Shown here one piece after another: positions 17,332 through 25,610 of a stretch of 64,000 nucleotides of DNA. The stretch lies in the NCBI RefSeq assembly GCF_014117425.1, contig NZ_CP059725.1, positions 1,798,001-1,862,000 of the forward strand, in the 5' to 3' direction. The notes below the pieces were generated by a model. The model saw only the letters and a program-made list of their open reading frames with translations, made no database searches and was not told the origin of the DNA. The stretch comes from Bartonella sp. HY038 (GTDB lineage Bacteria > Pseudomonadota > Alphaproteobacteria > Rhizobiales > Rhizobiaceae). How positions within the stretch are numbered: the stretch's first letter is position 1; every line of letters starts with the position of its first letter. A program made the position numbers and the translations under genes.

Positions 17332-17744
17332 ATGATGTGTATTTTTACAAAACCCTGTCCCCTTTTTTACGTTGCGCCGTTTGCCGCTGTTTTGCCCTTT
17401 ATTCGCATTTTGGCTTGGCATAGCCGCTTATTTTTTAAAATTCGGGTGGCTAGGGGCGCAAATTTTCATAATGCAAGGCTTGCACCCCTAAAAAGGGTTC
17501 GGGAAATCAAAGGCTTATGACGCTAGGGGCGCAAGGGGCGATAAATTTTGCGTCACACATGAATAAAGACCATTGTTTTAAAAGTTTTATTTTTCTTCAT
17601 GTAGTGGCGGTGATTTTGCTGCCCTTGCGCCCCTTTCCACCCTGTTCTTATGTTTTTTCTTTTAAAAACAATCGAATAGAAAAATATAAAATGGGCAGCA
17701 AAATTTAAATCTGGGTAGCAACAGCAATTTAAGGGACGATAGAC
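17332..17744. other. Non-coding gap behind the helicase gene, with repeated 10-mers
   Basis: No convincing gene: the short frames here have no ribosome binding site and poor composition. The stretch carries AGGGGCGCAA at 17452-17461 and 17525-17534, and its inverse TTGCGCCCCT at 17625-17634, plus AT-rich blocks. This could be the replication origin, which in such phages often lies beside the primase-helicase genes. Not proven. Confidence 0.4.
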
Positions 17745-18536
17745 ATGAAAACGCTTAATTTACAAAAATTATTGCATTGGGCATTTGTTGATGAATTGGT
17801 CAAAGGCGGTGGTGAAGATGGCTTAAATAGCCCTCTATCAGCTTGGGGTGCGTTTGATGCCATTGCGCAGCTTGGCGTTAGGATTGATCGCGATCGTGGC
17901 TCTTGCGATTTGCCCATGCAATTAGAGCAAGGTGAGCCCCACGCTGATGCGGTATTGGTTGCGCAAGCGGTGCGCAATGTTACAGCCATTGCCTATAAGA
18001 TTGCTCCTTTGGACGAGTTGTTAAGCGATTGGCCAGTGGCTGAGCGTTGGCTTGCCACCCCGTTTTATGAGGAAGTGATCAAACGCTTGCAAAGCCGCAC
18101 ACAAAAGCAAATCGCCCAATCGGTTATTGCGCAAATTGTAACCCATGCAGTTTTATGCAAAACGCCATGCTTTAGCGCCCCCGTGCCAAAGGTTGATTTT
18201 GTCAAACAAAACGGCAAACCCTTATGGTTTATCAAGCAAACGGTGCTTAACGAGCTTGGCCGCGAGGTTGAAATGGAAATGGACGGTTATAATAAAAAAT
18301 CTGGCCGCCCATTTACCAGCGCATACCGCAAATATGTTTTAAGTGATAATCCGCAAAGTGATATCATGGCACGCATTGAATATCAGTTTTGGGTAACGGC
18401 TTTAAACCACATTTTTTTAACATTAAACGGCAATATGCAAGATCACCGTTTAAGCCCGTTTTCGGTTAAATTAACGCCTTGGCTGCAAAAAAATTTCACG
18501 AATAAAAACAAAATGATAGATGCTATTTCAGCATGA
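17745..18536 (+). CDS. Phage protein in the position of a late antiterminator
   Basis: A 263-residue soluble protein with no recognised domain; a helical middle part (about residues 80-125) and a basic C terminus (about 170-263) are visible. A GGGA element precedes the ATG at 17745. It is the last gene before a promoter followed at once by a terminator, exactly where lambda carries Q. An antiterminator role is therefore attractive, but nothing in the sequence proves it. Confidence 0.7.
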   Translation: MKTLNLQKLLHWAFVDELVKGGGEDGLNSPLSAWGAFDAIAQLGVRIDRDRGSCDLPMQLEQGEPHADAVLVAQAVRNVTAIAYKIAPLDELLSDWPVAERWLATPFYEEVIKRLQSRTQKQIAQSVIAQIVTHAVLCKTPCFSAPVPKVDFVKQNGKPLWFIKQTVLNELGREVEMEMDGYNKKSGRPFTSAYRKYVLSDNPQSDIMARIEYQFWVTALNHIFLTLNGNMQDHRLSPFSVKLTPWLQKNFTNKNKMIDAISA

Positions 18537-18551
18537 TTTTAAAAATTAATT

Positions 18552-18581
18552 TTGACCTACGGCAGTCACTTGACGTATAAA
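18552..18581 (+). promoter_or_regulatory. Candidate late promoter
   Basis: TTGACC (18552-18557) and TATAAA (18576-18581) are separated by 18 bases. Transcription would begin near 18588 and meet an intrinsic terminator about 20 bases later, before the late genes. The layout resembles lambda pR' and tR'. Confidence 0.6.
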
Positions 18582-18604
18582 AGAAGAATGAAAAAAGGTT
18601 TATT

Positions 18605-18636
18605 ACCCCGTGCAGCAATGTAGCGGGGTTTTTTAT
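18605..18636 (+). terminator. Rho-independent terminator at the head of the late operon
   Basis: ACCCCG (18605-18610) pairs with CGGGGT (18624-18629), followed by a run of T. It separates the candidate late promoter from the first late gene, so it either ends the early transcript or must be read through for late expression. Confidence 0.75.
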
Positions 18637-18677
18637 TGGCTAACTACGAGGTTCGCATATGTAAAGGGAACATAAAA

Positions 18678-19247
18678 ATGGCAGGCGTCTTATCCATTGG
18701 TTGGTCTAATAAAGATGCCATAAAGAAGTTTGCAGGTGCAGTTCATGCCGTTGGCGACAAATTGCCAATAGCCGCAATGCGTGCCGCAAATCACACTGGG
18801 CAAAAAGCCAAGACAAAAGTTGTAAGGGCATTATCCCTGCAAGCGGGGCTAAAACGCAAAACAATTGTTAAAGCAGTTAAGCCCTATAAGGCTAACCCCA
18901 CCCACATGATGTATGAAATGCATGCCAAGGGTGGCGATATTGCTTTAAAATATTTTGCGCCAAAAGAGACAAGAGCAGGTGTATCAGCCAATCCCTTTGG
19001 CAAACGGCAAGTCTTTGCGGGTAAGTTTATTAAAGGTGGGCGTTTCCCTAACCGATCAAACCCTATTGCTGGCGGTCATGTCTTTGCTCGCCAAGGTAGC
19101 GAGAGATTGCCGATTGATAAAATCAAATCCGGCGTCATCATCCCTGACGAAATGATTAAGGGTGAAACGAAAGAAGCTTTTGAGAGCACTGTGCGACAAG
19201 AGCTTGCACCACGTCTCTATCATGAGCTCAAGCGCTTGATGCCATAG
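18678..19247 (+). CDS. Minor tail protein Z-like protein
   Basis: The 189-residue basic product resembles the prophage minor tail protein Z family (GpZ), with the pattern MRAANHTGQKAKTKVVRAL followed by GLKRKTI. In lambda, gpZ finishes the tail end that joins the head. Its place before the terminase genes is seen in other prophages. I chose the ATG at 18678 with a GGGAA element upstream; an earlier TTG frame start lies inside the terminator. First gene of the late operon. Confidence 0.7.
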   Translation: MAGVLSIGWSNKDAIKKFAGAVHAVGDKLPIAAMRAANHTGQKAKTKVVRALSLQAGLKRKTIVKAVKPYKANPTHMMYEMHAKGGDIALKYFAPKETRAGVSANPFGKRQVFAGKFIKGGRFPNRSNPIAGGHVFARQGSERLPIDKIKSGVIIPDEMIKGETKEAFESTVRQELAPRLYHELKRLMP

Positions 19248-19380
19248 GCACACTGGCCGCACCAAGCATTGCATAAACATATGCTTGCTAAAATAAATTT
19301 TAGGTACCTTACTGCAAATATCTTTTTGGCTACGGGCGCGATGCTCCTGAAATTTCACTAGTAGATGGGTTTGAAAGCGG

Positions 19381-19420
19381 TGCACGGATGCACGAATAAA
19401 AACGTGCATTGCACGGATGG
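19381..19420 (+). promoter_or_regulatory. Hairpin with repeated 10-mer before the small terminase gene
   Basis: ATGCACG (19388-19394) pairs with CGTGCAT (19403-19409) over an 8-base loop. TGCACGGATG occurs twice, at 19381-19390 and 19410-19419. The site lies directly before the terminase small subunit, where lambda-like phages carry cos or pac, so it is a candidate packaging site. Confidence 0.4.
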
Positions 19421-19426
19421 GCAAAA

Positions 19427-19990
19427 ATGGAAGAATGGCTTTCAATTTCAGATGCCGCACGGCGCTTAACCGATGCTGGCGATAGTGTAACGCGCTCTAG
19501 CCTTTCTCGCTATTTAGACCAACATGCTGAAGCATTAGCTACAAAAATTGACGGCAAGAAACGCTTGGTTGAGTATGGCCAGCTTTTAAACCACCGCCGT
19601 GAAAATATTCGCATTATCGCGCAGCCTGCTGCAAAACAAGCCAAGCAATTAACTGGAACTCAAGCTGATGGCGCAGCGCGCAAAGTGCAAGCAGAGGCGA
19701 CCATTCGTGAATTGGACTTGGCAGAGCGGTTAAAACTTATAACCCGCACAACAGAAGTTGATCGCGCTGGCCGCGATGCCGTTGCCCTTATGCGATCAAG
19801 CTTTGAGCGCTTGCTAGAACCGCAGGCCGCTGATCTATCAATAAAATATGGATGGGATGAACGCACTGTACGACTGGCACTTAAGTCTTTTGCCCATGCG
19901 GGAGTTGATATTTTTAACTCTATTATGCTTGAGCATTTAGATGCATTGCGGGGTGAAAAGAATGGAGATAGCTCACCAATTGAGCCCTAG
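19427..19990 (+). CDS. Terminase small subunit (Nu1-like)
   Basis: The 187-residue product begins with a winged-helix-like DNA-binding segment (WLSISDAARRLTDAGDSVTRS, residues 4-25), followed by a long helical middle part and an oligomerisation region. It would recognise the packaging site and load the large subunit. The ATG at 19427 is used; an in-frame TTG at 19409 is less likely. It overlaps the large-subunit gene by 29 bases, as in lambda Nu1/A-type pairs. Confidence 0.75.
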   Translation: MEEWLSISDAARRLTDAGDSVTRSSLSRYLDQHAEALATKIDGKKRLVEYGQLLNHRRENIRIIAQPAAKQAKQLTGTQADGAARKVQAEATIRELDLAERLKLITRTTEVDRAGRDAVALMRSSFERLLEPQAADLSIKYGWDERTVRLALKSFAHAGVDIFNSIMLEHLDALRGEKNGDSSPIEP

Positions 19991-22076
19991 CTTGTTTTTA
20001 AATGATTTGAATTTGCGTAATGGCAGAGAAGTTTTATTTTCTGCCTTTGAAGCTGCAAGCCGAAAGGTTGAAGACCTATCCATTTCGGAATATTCTGACC
20101 GCTATCGCATGGTAAGCGCCGAATCTGGTTCACCGTGGCCAGGTAAATTCAAAACAGCGCGCGTGCCGTATTTGCGCGAGCCACAAGATTGCTTGCATCC
20201 AGACCACCCTGCACGGCGCGTAACCGCCCGAATGGCTGCGCAGCTTGGCAAGTCAACGGTGATTGAAAACTGGTTTTGCTATATTGTTGATAGAGCCCCC
20301 GGCTCCATGATGATTGTTTTACCAACATTGGATGAAAGCACCAAATTTAACCGTGTTAAATTGGGACCGACCATTGATGCAACACCGCAGATTGCCCATA
20401 AGGTATTGCCAGTTAATAGCCGCGATGAGCAAGGTTCGACAACAGCGTTTAAACGTTATGCTGGTGGCTTTTGCCAAATAGTCAATGCGGGTTCTTCCAA
20501 GGGCTTGCAGATGGTGTCTATTAAATATTTAGCGATGGACGAGGTTACCGGCTATCCTTTAGATGTTGATGGACGTGGTAGCCCACGCGATCAAGCAAGA
20601 GCGCGCCAAAAGATGTACGGCGATATGGCAAAGGAATGGGAAGGTTCAACACCCGGCATTGTTGGCGAATGTGCCATTTCTGATGATTTTGAAAAAGGCG
20701 ACCAACGCTTTTACTATGTGCCTTGTCCGCATTGTCAATGTTATCAAGCCTTAGAATTTGACCAATTGCAAGCGCCAGATGATAAAACACCTGCGCATTT
20801 TTTATGCAGCAACTGCAACGAAAAGATATTGGATGGACATAAGGGTGACCTCTTGGCCAATGGCCGTTGGATAGCAAGGCGCGTTACTGAAGGGCAAAAG
20901 CCAATACCACGCCTTATCACATCGAAAGATATTGAAAAATATAGCTGCCCACCGTGTGAAGGGCGCTGCAGACGCTGGCAACCAAGCTACCACCTTTGGG
21001 CAGCCTATGCACCGCGTGAAAAATTTAACGATATTTGGGCAAGATGGGAAGCCGCACAAGAAAACACGCAAAAAATGCGCGTGTTTTACCAACAGGACTT
21101 AGCCCTGCCTTATGATCCTGGTGGTGCGGCTGTTGAATGGGAAAAAATTGTTGAAGCTGCACAGCGCAGTGATATTCCCTCTCGCGTCATACCTTTAAAT
21201 GCTGGACTGCTTGTATCAGCCGCAGATATTCAAGGCTATGGCATTAAATGGGCGGTTTATGCAATTGGCCCACGCGGTCAAAGATGGCTAATTGATCGCG
21301 AGGTCTTTGAAGGATCACCTGAGCAATCCGATGATCCGTGGATAGAATTAAGTGACGCACAAGCCCGCCAATACCCAACAGCAAGCGGCTTGATGAAAGG
21401 CATTGATCTATCAGGCATTGACTCAGGCTTTGCCACTGACCGCGTTTATCGCTATTGCGCAAGCCGCGCCAATGTTTATGCCCTTGATGGACGCGCTCCC
21501 AAAGGTCTGCCTTGGCTTGGCACACCCGTAAAGCGTGATGTGAGAGATCATAATCGGCGGCTCATTGCCAAAGTCCAGCTTTATCCTGTTGGCAATTATG
21601 ACGTTAAAACGGAAGTTGTCGCATCGCTGGCAAATTTTATGCAAGGACAGGATAGCAAAGGCGCATGGCCACGCAATGTGCTGCATTTGCCGCCAGACCT
21701 ATGTGATGAAGGCTTTGCGCAGGAAATTACCGCTGAACGCTTGGTGGATCCTGATGAAGAAGCGCGTGCATCAGTCAATCGCTGCTCACGTAAATTGATA
21801 AGCTCGCGCGCGCCGCGAGAATGGAAAAAGATTGTCGGGCGCAAAAATGACTGGTTTGACATAACTGTTTACGGCTTTGCCCTTGGTTGGCATTTAGAGC
21901 ATAAATTGCGCCTTACGCAAGAACGCTGGGCAGATTTGCTATTGCAAGTGCATGGCAAGCCTGCAGAGCCCGATTTATTCAATAAACCGATTGATGGGCC
22001 ATTTGCCAAACAAGGTATGAAGAAAAAGAAACAACGCAGTTCTTGGGCTGAAAAATCTGCAGCTTTAAACAAATAG
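19962..22076 (+). CDS. Terminase large subunit (GpA family)
   Basis: The DNA-packaging motor and nuclease of the lambda gpA family, 704 residues. The N-terminal ATPase contains a divergent Walker A, RMAAQLGKST, near residue 90, and Walker B KYLAMDE near 190. A zinc-finger pair (CPHC ... CSNC, about residues 250-285) follows. The C-terminal nuclease has acidic motifs around SAADIQGYGIKWAVYA, near residue 415. It cuts concatemers and drives DNA into proheads. Start at the ATG at 19962, inside the small-subunit gene. Confidence 0.93.
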   Translation: MEIAHQLSPSLFLNDLNLRNGREVLFSAFEAASRKVEDLSISEYSDRYRMVSAESGSPWPGKFKTARVPYLREPQDCLHPDHPARRVTARMAAQLGKSTVIENWFCYIVDRAPGSMMIVLPTLDESTKFNRVKLGPTIDATPQIAHKVLPVNSRDEQGSTTAFKRYAGGFCQIVNAGSSKGLQMVSIKYLAMDEVTGYPLDVDGRGSPRDQARARQKMYGDMAKEWEGSTPGIVGECAISDDFEKGDQRFYYVPCPHCQCYQALEFDQLQAPDDKTPAHFLCSNCNEKILDGHKGDLLANGRWIARRVTEGQKPIPRLITSKDIEKYSCPPCEGRCRRWQPSYHLWAAYAPREKFNDIWARWEAAQENTQKMRVFYQQDLALPYDPGGAAVEWEKIVEAAQRSDIPSRVIPLNAGLLVSAADIQGYGIKWAVYAIGPRGQRWLIDREVFEGSPEQSDDPWIELSDAQARQYPTASGLMKGIDLSGIDSGFATDRVYRYCASRANVYALDGRAPKGLPWLGTPVKRDVRDHNRRLIAKVQLYPVGNYDVKTEVVASLANFMQGQDSKGAWPRNVLHLPPDLCDEGFAQEITAERLVDPDEEARASVNRCSRKLISSRAPREWKKIVGRKNDWFDITVYGFALGWHLEHKLRLTQERWADLLLQVHGKPAEPDLFNKPIDGPFAKQGMKKKKQRSSWAEKSAALNK

Positions 22077-22088
22077 TTAGTGGGTAAA

Positions 22089-23669
22089 ATGCAACAAGAA
22101 AAGCCAAGAATCCGTGTTAAAGCAGGCTCACAAAAGCTTGACTTAGAAAAAAGAAACACGCCAAAGGCGGGCTATTTGCGCGGTGAACCCGGCTTTGCCC
22201 AGTCAATTGGTTTATTTAAAGGCACACCTGCCTTGCGTGATCGCGCTGATGATATTTCAGTTGCTTGGTATGCAGCCAATGCACGCGCTAATGATGCGAC
22301 AATGAATAGCGGCTGGATTGCTGGTGTTGTGGAACAAATCGTTACATCAATGATTGGCTCCGGCTTGCGCTTAAATGCCAAGCCAGACCTTACATTTTTA
22401 AAATGGAACGAAAAAGAAGCGTCTGACTGGGCACGACTTGTTGAAACCAGATGGGAAATATGGGCTTCGCAACCTTATGAGTGTGACCTTGCTGGCCGCT
22501 ATACCATGGCGCAGTTGGAAGCCGCTGCTATCAGGCAGTGGATCGCCACGGGTGAAATATTAGCCCAAGTCAAAGAAGTAAACCGCGAAGGCGCGCAAAG
22601 CCTCACCAAAGTACGACTTATGCCAAGCCATTGGCTATCGCAAAAAAATAGTGCCAGTCAAGACTTACAAGATGGTGTTTATACAAACAAAGACGGCCTG
22701 CCCATTGCCTATGCTTTTAAAGTAAAAGATGGCTATGGCGTGGAGCGTGAGGAACGTCGTGAAGCGCGTGATCAATATGGCCGCCCGCGCATTATCCATA
22801 TTTTTGATGGTTCTGCAGGGCAGTTACGCGGTATTACACCATTGGCGCCAGCCTTAAAGATTGTTCGCCAATATGACCAACTGGCTGATGCAACCTTAAC
22901 CGCCGCCATGATCCATGCAATTTTTGCCGCAACAATTGAAAGTGATTATCCCACCAATGAAGTCATGCAGGCACTGCAAGGCGAAAGTGAAATTATAGAG
23001 GGCGGCGAAGATGCTTTAGACGTGCTGCTTGATAAAAAAATGGCGTGGTATCAAAATGTTAATATTGATCTAGGCCGCCACGGCAAGATTGCTCATCTTT
23101 TAACTGGTGAAAAATTAAAGCTGCATGCAAGTGAACATCCAAACTCAACCTATGAAGCTTTTTCAAATTTTCTATTGCGTGAAGTTGCAGCTTGCCTTGG
23201 TGTTATGCCGTCCGATTTAACTGGTGACTTTCGTGGTGACACCTATTCATCGGTGCGCATGGGTATCGCCAAAAAATGGCCGTTAATGGAATATCGCCGC
23301 CGCCATTTACCTGGTCGTTTTGCACAAACCGTTTATAGCGCATGGCTAGAGGAAGAAATTGACGCAGGGCGCATTCCATTGCCGGGCGGCATTGATACAT
23401 TTGTTAAAAACCGCACCGCTTTAACACGCAGCGATTGGCGCGGCCCACCAAAGCCGCAAGCCGATGATTATAAGGCCGCCCGTGCCCATGAGACTTGGTA
23501 CAAAATGGGCGTTATCAGCCAAGAAATGATTTGTAATGATCTTGGGGTGGACCATGAAGATGTGCATGAGCAACTGGCACGCGAAAAAGCAAGCCGTATC
23601 AATAAGGGCTTAAGTGAGCCTTTAGCCAACAATACAGCGCCAAGCTTAGTTGACGAAATAGAGGATTAA
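22089..23669 (+). CDS. Portal protein (lambda gpB family)
   Basis: At 526 residues the length matches lambda gpB. The central pattern (GEILAQVKEVN, VRLMPSHWLSQ, GRPRIIHIFDGSAGQLRGI, then YSSVRMGIAKKWPL) is that of lambda-type portals. It forms the dodecameric ring through which DNA enters and to which the tail is joined. The ATG at 22089 is used; a GTG three codons earlier is possible. It follows the terminase gene with a 12-base gap. Confidence 0.92.
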   Translation: MQQEKPRIRVKAGSQKLDLEKRNTPKAGYLRGEPGFAQSIGLFKGTPALRDRADDISVAWYAANARANDATMNSGWIAGVVEQIVTSMIGSGLRLNAKPDLTFLKWNEKEASDWARLVETRWEIWASQPYECDLAGRYTMAQLEAAAIRQWIATGEILAQVKEVNREGAQSLTKVRLMPSHWLSQKNSASQDLQDGVYTNKDGLPIAYAFKVKDGYGVEREERREARDQYGRPRIIHIFDGSAGQLRGITPLAPALKIVRQYDQLADATLTAAMIHAIFAATIESDYPTNEVMQALQGESEIIEGGEDALDVLLDKKMAWYQNVNIDLGRHGKIAHLLTGEKLKLHASEHPNSTYEAFSNFLLREVAACLGVMPSDLTGDFRGDTYSSVRMGIAKKWPLMEYRRRHLPGRFAQTVYSAWLEEEIDAGRIPLPGGIDTFVKNRTALTRSDWRGPPKPQADDYKAARAHETWYKMGVISQEMICNDLGVDHEDVHEQLAREKASRINKGLSEPLANNTAPSLVDEIED

Positions 23670-23672
23670 AAT

Positions 23673-23927
23673 ATGGCATCACTTTTTGATGGCATTGATA
23701 TGTCTGACCCCTGCTCAGTTTGGCCAAAAATGCAAAATGCGCTTGACCGCTTACTGGTTGGTGAAAAAGTCGTACGCAGCCGCTTTGGTGAAGATGAAGT
23801 GCAATTTACGGCGATTAATATCGCTTCCCTCAAAGCGCGGATCGCTGAGCTAAAAGCAGAATGTATGGCAAAGCAAACACGCCGCCCACGTCGTCATGCT
23901 ATTAGCACCGGTTGGCGCTCTTATTAG
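23673..23927 (+). CDS. gpW-like head-tail joining protein
   Basis: The 84-residue product has the gpW pattern of a helix, a short beta hairpin (GEKVVRSRFGEDEVQFT) and a second helix (NIASLKARIAELKAEC), ending in a basic tail. In lambda, gpW seals filled heads and helps tail attachment. Its place between portal and protease genes matches lambda. Confidence 0.82.
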   Translation: MASLFDGIDMSDPCSVWPKMQNALDRLLVGEKVVRSRFGEDEVQFTAINIASLKARIAELKAECMAKQTRRPRRHAISTGWRSY

Positions 23928-23936
23928 GATTGTTTG

Positions 23937-25256
23937 ATGACACAATTTTTACATATTGCTGAGCGCATTTTAAATCGACCGCTATTGCTCACCCCAGATA
24001 AAGCGCAAGTTATTTTATCAGTAATAACAAATCGATCAAGCCTACCTGTAGCAAGCAGATTTGACGGAGAGCCAATTGCGCGTGACGAGGAAGGGGGCGT
24101 CATTGGTAAACCCTATAGCGTTACGCAAAACGGTATAGCTATTATTTCCATTTTAGGCTCACTGGTTAATCGCGGTGCATGGATTGGTGCTCAATCTGGA
24201 CTTATTTCTTATGAAGGATTAGCGCACCAAATTAAAACCGCTATGAATGATGACAAGGTGCAATCTGTTGTGCTTGATATTCAATCGCCCGGTGGTGAAG
24301 CAGTCGGCTGTTTTGAGCTTGTTTCACAAGTAAGGCAGTTGTCACTTAAAAAGAAAGTCATTGCTGTTGTCAATGGCATGGCTTGTTCTGCCGCTTATGC
24401 TATCGCCTCCGCTGCAAGTGAAATTGTCACTACAGAAACGGGTGTCTGTGGCTCAATTGGTGTTGTGTTACTCCATACCGATTTTAGCCGGCAGCTTGAT
24501 TTAAACGGCATAACGCCAACACTTATCCATGCAGGAGAGCATAAGGCAGACGGTAATTCGCTTGAGCCGCTAACCGATACGGTAAAAGCTGACCTGCAAG
24601 CTGAAGTTGATATGCTTTATGGGCTGTTTTTGAAGCATGTTGCCAAAGGTCGTGGCAGCCGCCTTACCATTTCCGCCGCTAAACGAACTGAAGCGCGCAC
24701 CTTTATTGGTGAAGCCGCTATTGAAGCGGGGCTTGCTGATCGTCTTGGCACTTTTGACACCGTTATAGACGAATTATCACGTATTAAAACAGTGAACCCA
24801 GCCAAAGCACATCAAGTCCAAAAAGGGAGAAATCTAATGGACGATCAAACCAACCCCACCTTGAGCAGTGGCGCACAAGCTGATAATCAAATGTCGCTTG
24901 AGGCGCATAATCAAGCGCTCGCAAAAGCTCGTCAAGAAGGCGAAGCAATGGGCGAGAAAAAAGTCATGAGCCGCATTGAAGTAATTACCTCAGCCGATGG
25001 CATTAAAGGCAATGCAAAGCGTCTTGTTGCCGCCCTTGAGCTTGCTTGCCAATCACCAACTATGGAAGCAAGCTCGGTCGTCAATTTTGTTGCAAACAAT
25101 ATTGGGATGGAGGCATCATCTGCCGCCCTCGCCAATCGCCAAAACAATGATAGTACTAGCGATAAAATATTTAACGCTACAGCTGCAACATCGGCTGCAA
25201 GCTCTGCGCCACTCACTGCAATTGCACAGCAAATAAATGGAGGCAAGCATGCCTGA
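23937..25256 (+). CDS. Head maturation protease of the S49/ClpP family with C-terminal scaffold region
   Basis: The 439-residue product has a SppA/ClpP-like protease domain in residues 60-280: nucleophile Ser151 in NGMACSAAYAIAS and catalytic Lys203 in the LIHAGEHKADG stretch. The C-terminal 139 residues are helical, Gln/Ala-rich and scaffold-like, as in lambda gpC/Nu3. An internal ATG with a strong ribosome binding site marks a separate scaffold product. Start at the ATG at 23937, with AGGA upstream. Confidence 0.9.
   Translation: MTQFLHIAERILNRPLLLTPDKAQVILSVITNRSSLPVASRFDGEPIARDEEGGVIGKPYSVTQNGIAIISILGSLVNRGAWIGAQSGLISYEGLAHQIKTAMNDDKVQSVVLDIQSPGGEAVGCFELVSQVRQLSLKKKVIAVVNGMACSAAYAIASAASEIVTTETGVCGSIGVVLLHTDFSRQLDLNGITPTLIHAGEHKADGNSLEPLTDTVKADLQAEVDMLYGLFLKHVAKGRGSRLTISAAKRTEARTFIGEAAIEAGLADRLGTFDTVIDELSRIKTVNPAKAHQVQKGRNLMDDQTNPTLSSGAQADNQMSLEAHNQALAKARQEGEAMGEKKVMSRIEVITSADGIKGNAKRLVAALELACQSPTMEASSVVNFVANNIGMEASSAALANRQNNDSTSDKIFNATAATSAASSAPLTAIAQQINGGKHA
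24837..25256 (+). CDS. Internal scaffold protein (Nu3-like), nested in the protease gene
   Basis: An in-frame ATG at 24837 follows AAAAGGGAG with a spacing of about 7 bases, a better ribosome binding site than most genes around it. Translation from it yields the last 139 residues of the protease protein, acidic and helical with a coiled-coil-like part (residues about 25-45 of the product). This reproduces the lambda C/Nu3 arrangement, in which the scaffold is made from an internal start. It is not a separate gene but a likely separate product. Confidence 0.65.
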   Translation: MDDQTNPTLSSGAQADNQMSLEAHNQALAKARQEGEAMGEKKVMSRIEVITSADGIKGNAKRLVAALELACQSPTMEASSVVNFVANNIGMEASSAALANRQNNDSTSDKIFNATAATSAASSAPLTAIAQQINGGKHA

Positions 25257-25599
25257 TTCAAATATTACAGTCGCTAGCTTTAAGCCTGAAAATTTGATTG
25301 AAGGCAATGAGCAAACCCAGCCTGTTACCTTAGCTGTGGGTGAATATAAACGCGGTGAAGTTTTGGGCCGTGTTGGCAATATTTACGGTAAGCTATCAAC
25401 TACAAATAGTGTTGCCGCAGCGATCATGCCCTTCACTGTCAATGTCACCACGCAAACCACAATGGCGGTCTATGTTGGCGGCTCATTTAATCAAGATGCT
25501 ATTTTTCTAGACGGCAAAGAGCTTGAAGATGTCAAGACAGCTTTGCGCGATTGCGGCATTTTAATTCGTCAATGGGGCGCTGCCCCTGATATTGCTTAA
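25249..25599 (+). CDS. Head decoration protein (lambda gpD family)
   Basis: The 116-residue product has the gpD pattern: a flexible N terminus (ENLIEGNEQTQPVTLAVGEY) and a compact beta domain. It binds the expanded capsid and stabilises it. The ATG at 25249 lies 5 bases behind a GGAGG element and overlaps the protease gene end; an in-frame ATG at 25237 would precede that ribosome binding site and is rejected. Confidence 0.88.
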   Translation: MPDSNITVASFKPENLIEGNEQTQPVTLAVGEYKRGEVLGRVGNIYGKLSTTNSVAAAIMPFTVNVTTQTTMAVYVGGSFNQDAIFLDGKELEDVKTALRDCGILIRQWGAAPDIA

Positions 25600-25610
25600 G
25601 GAGCACATAT

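Noticed and set aside
17332..17708. Two short plus-strand frames behind the helicase gene
   Set aside because: No ribosome binding sites, unlikely residue composition, and overlap with repeated motifs. More likely non-coding.
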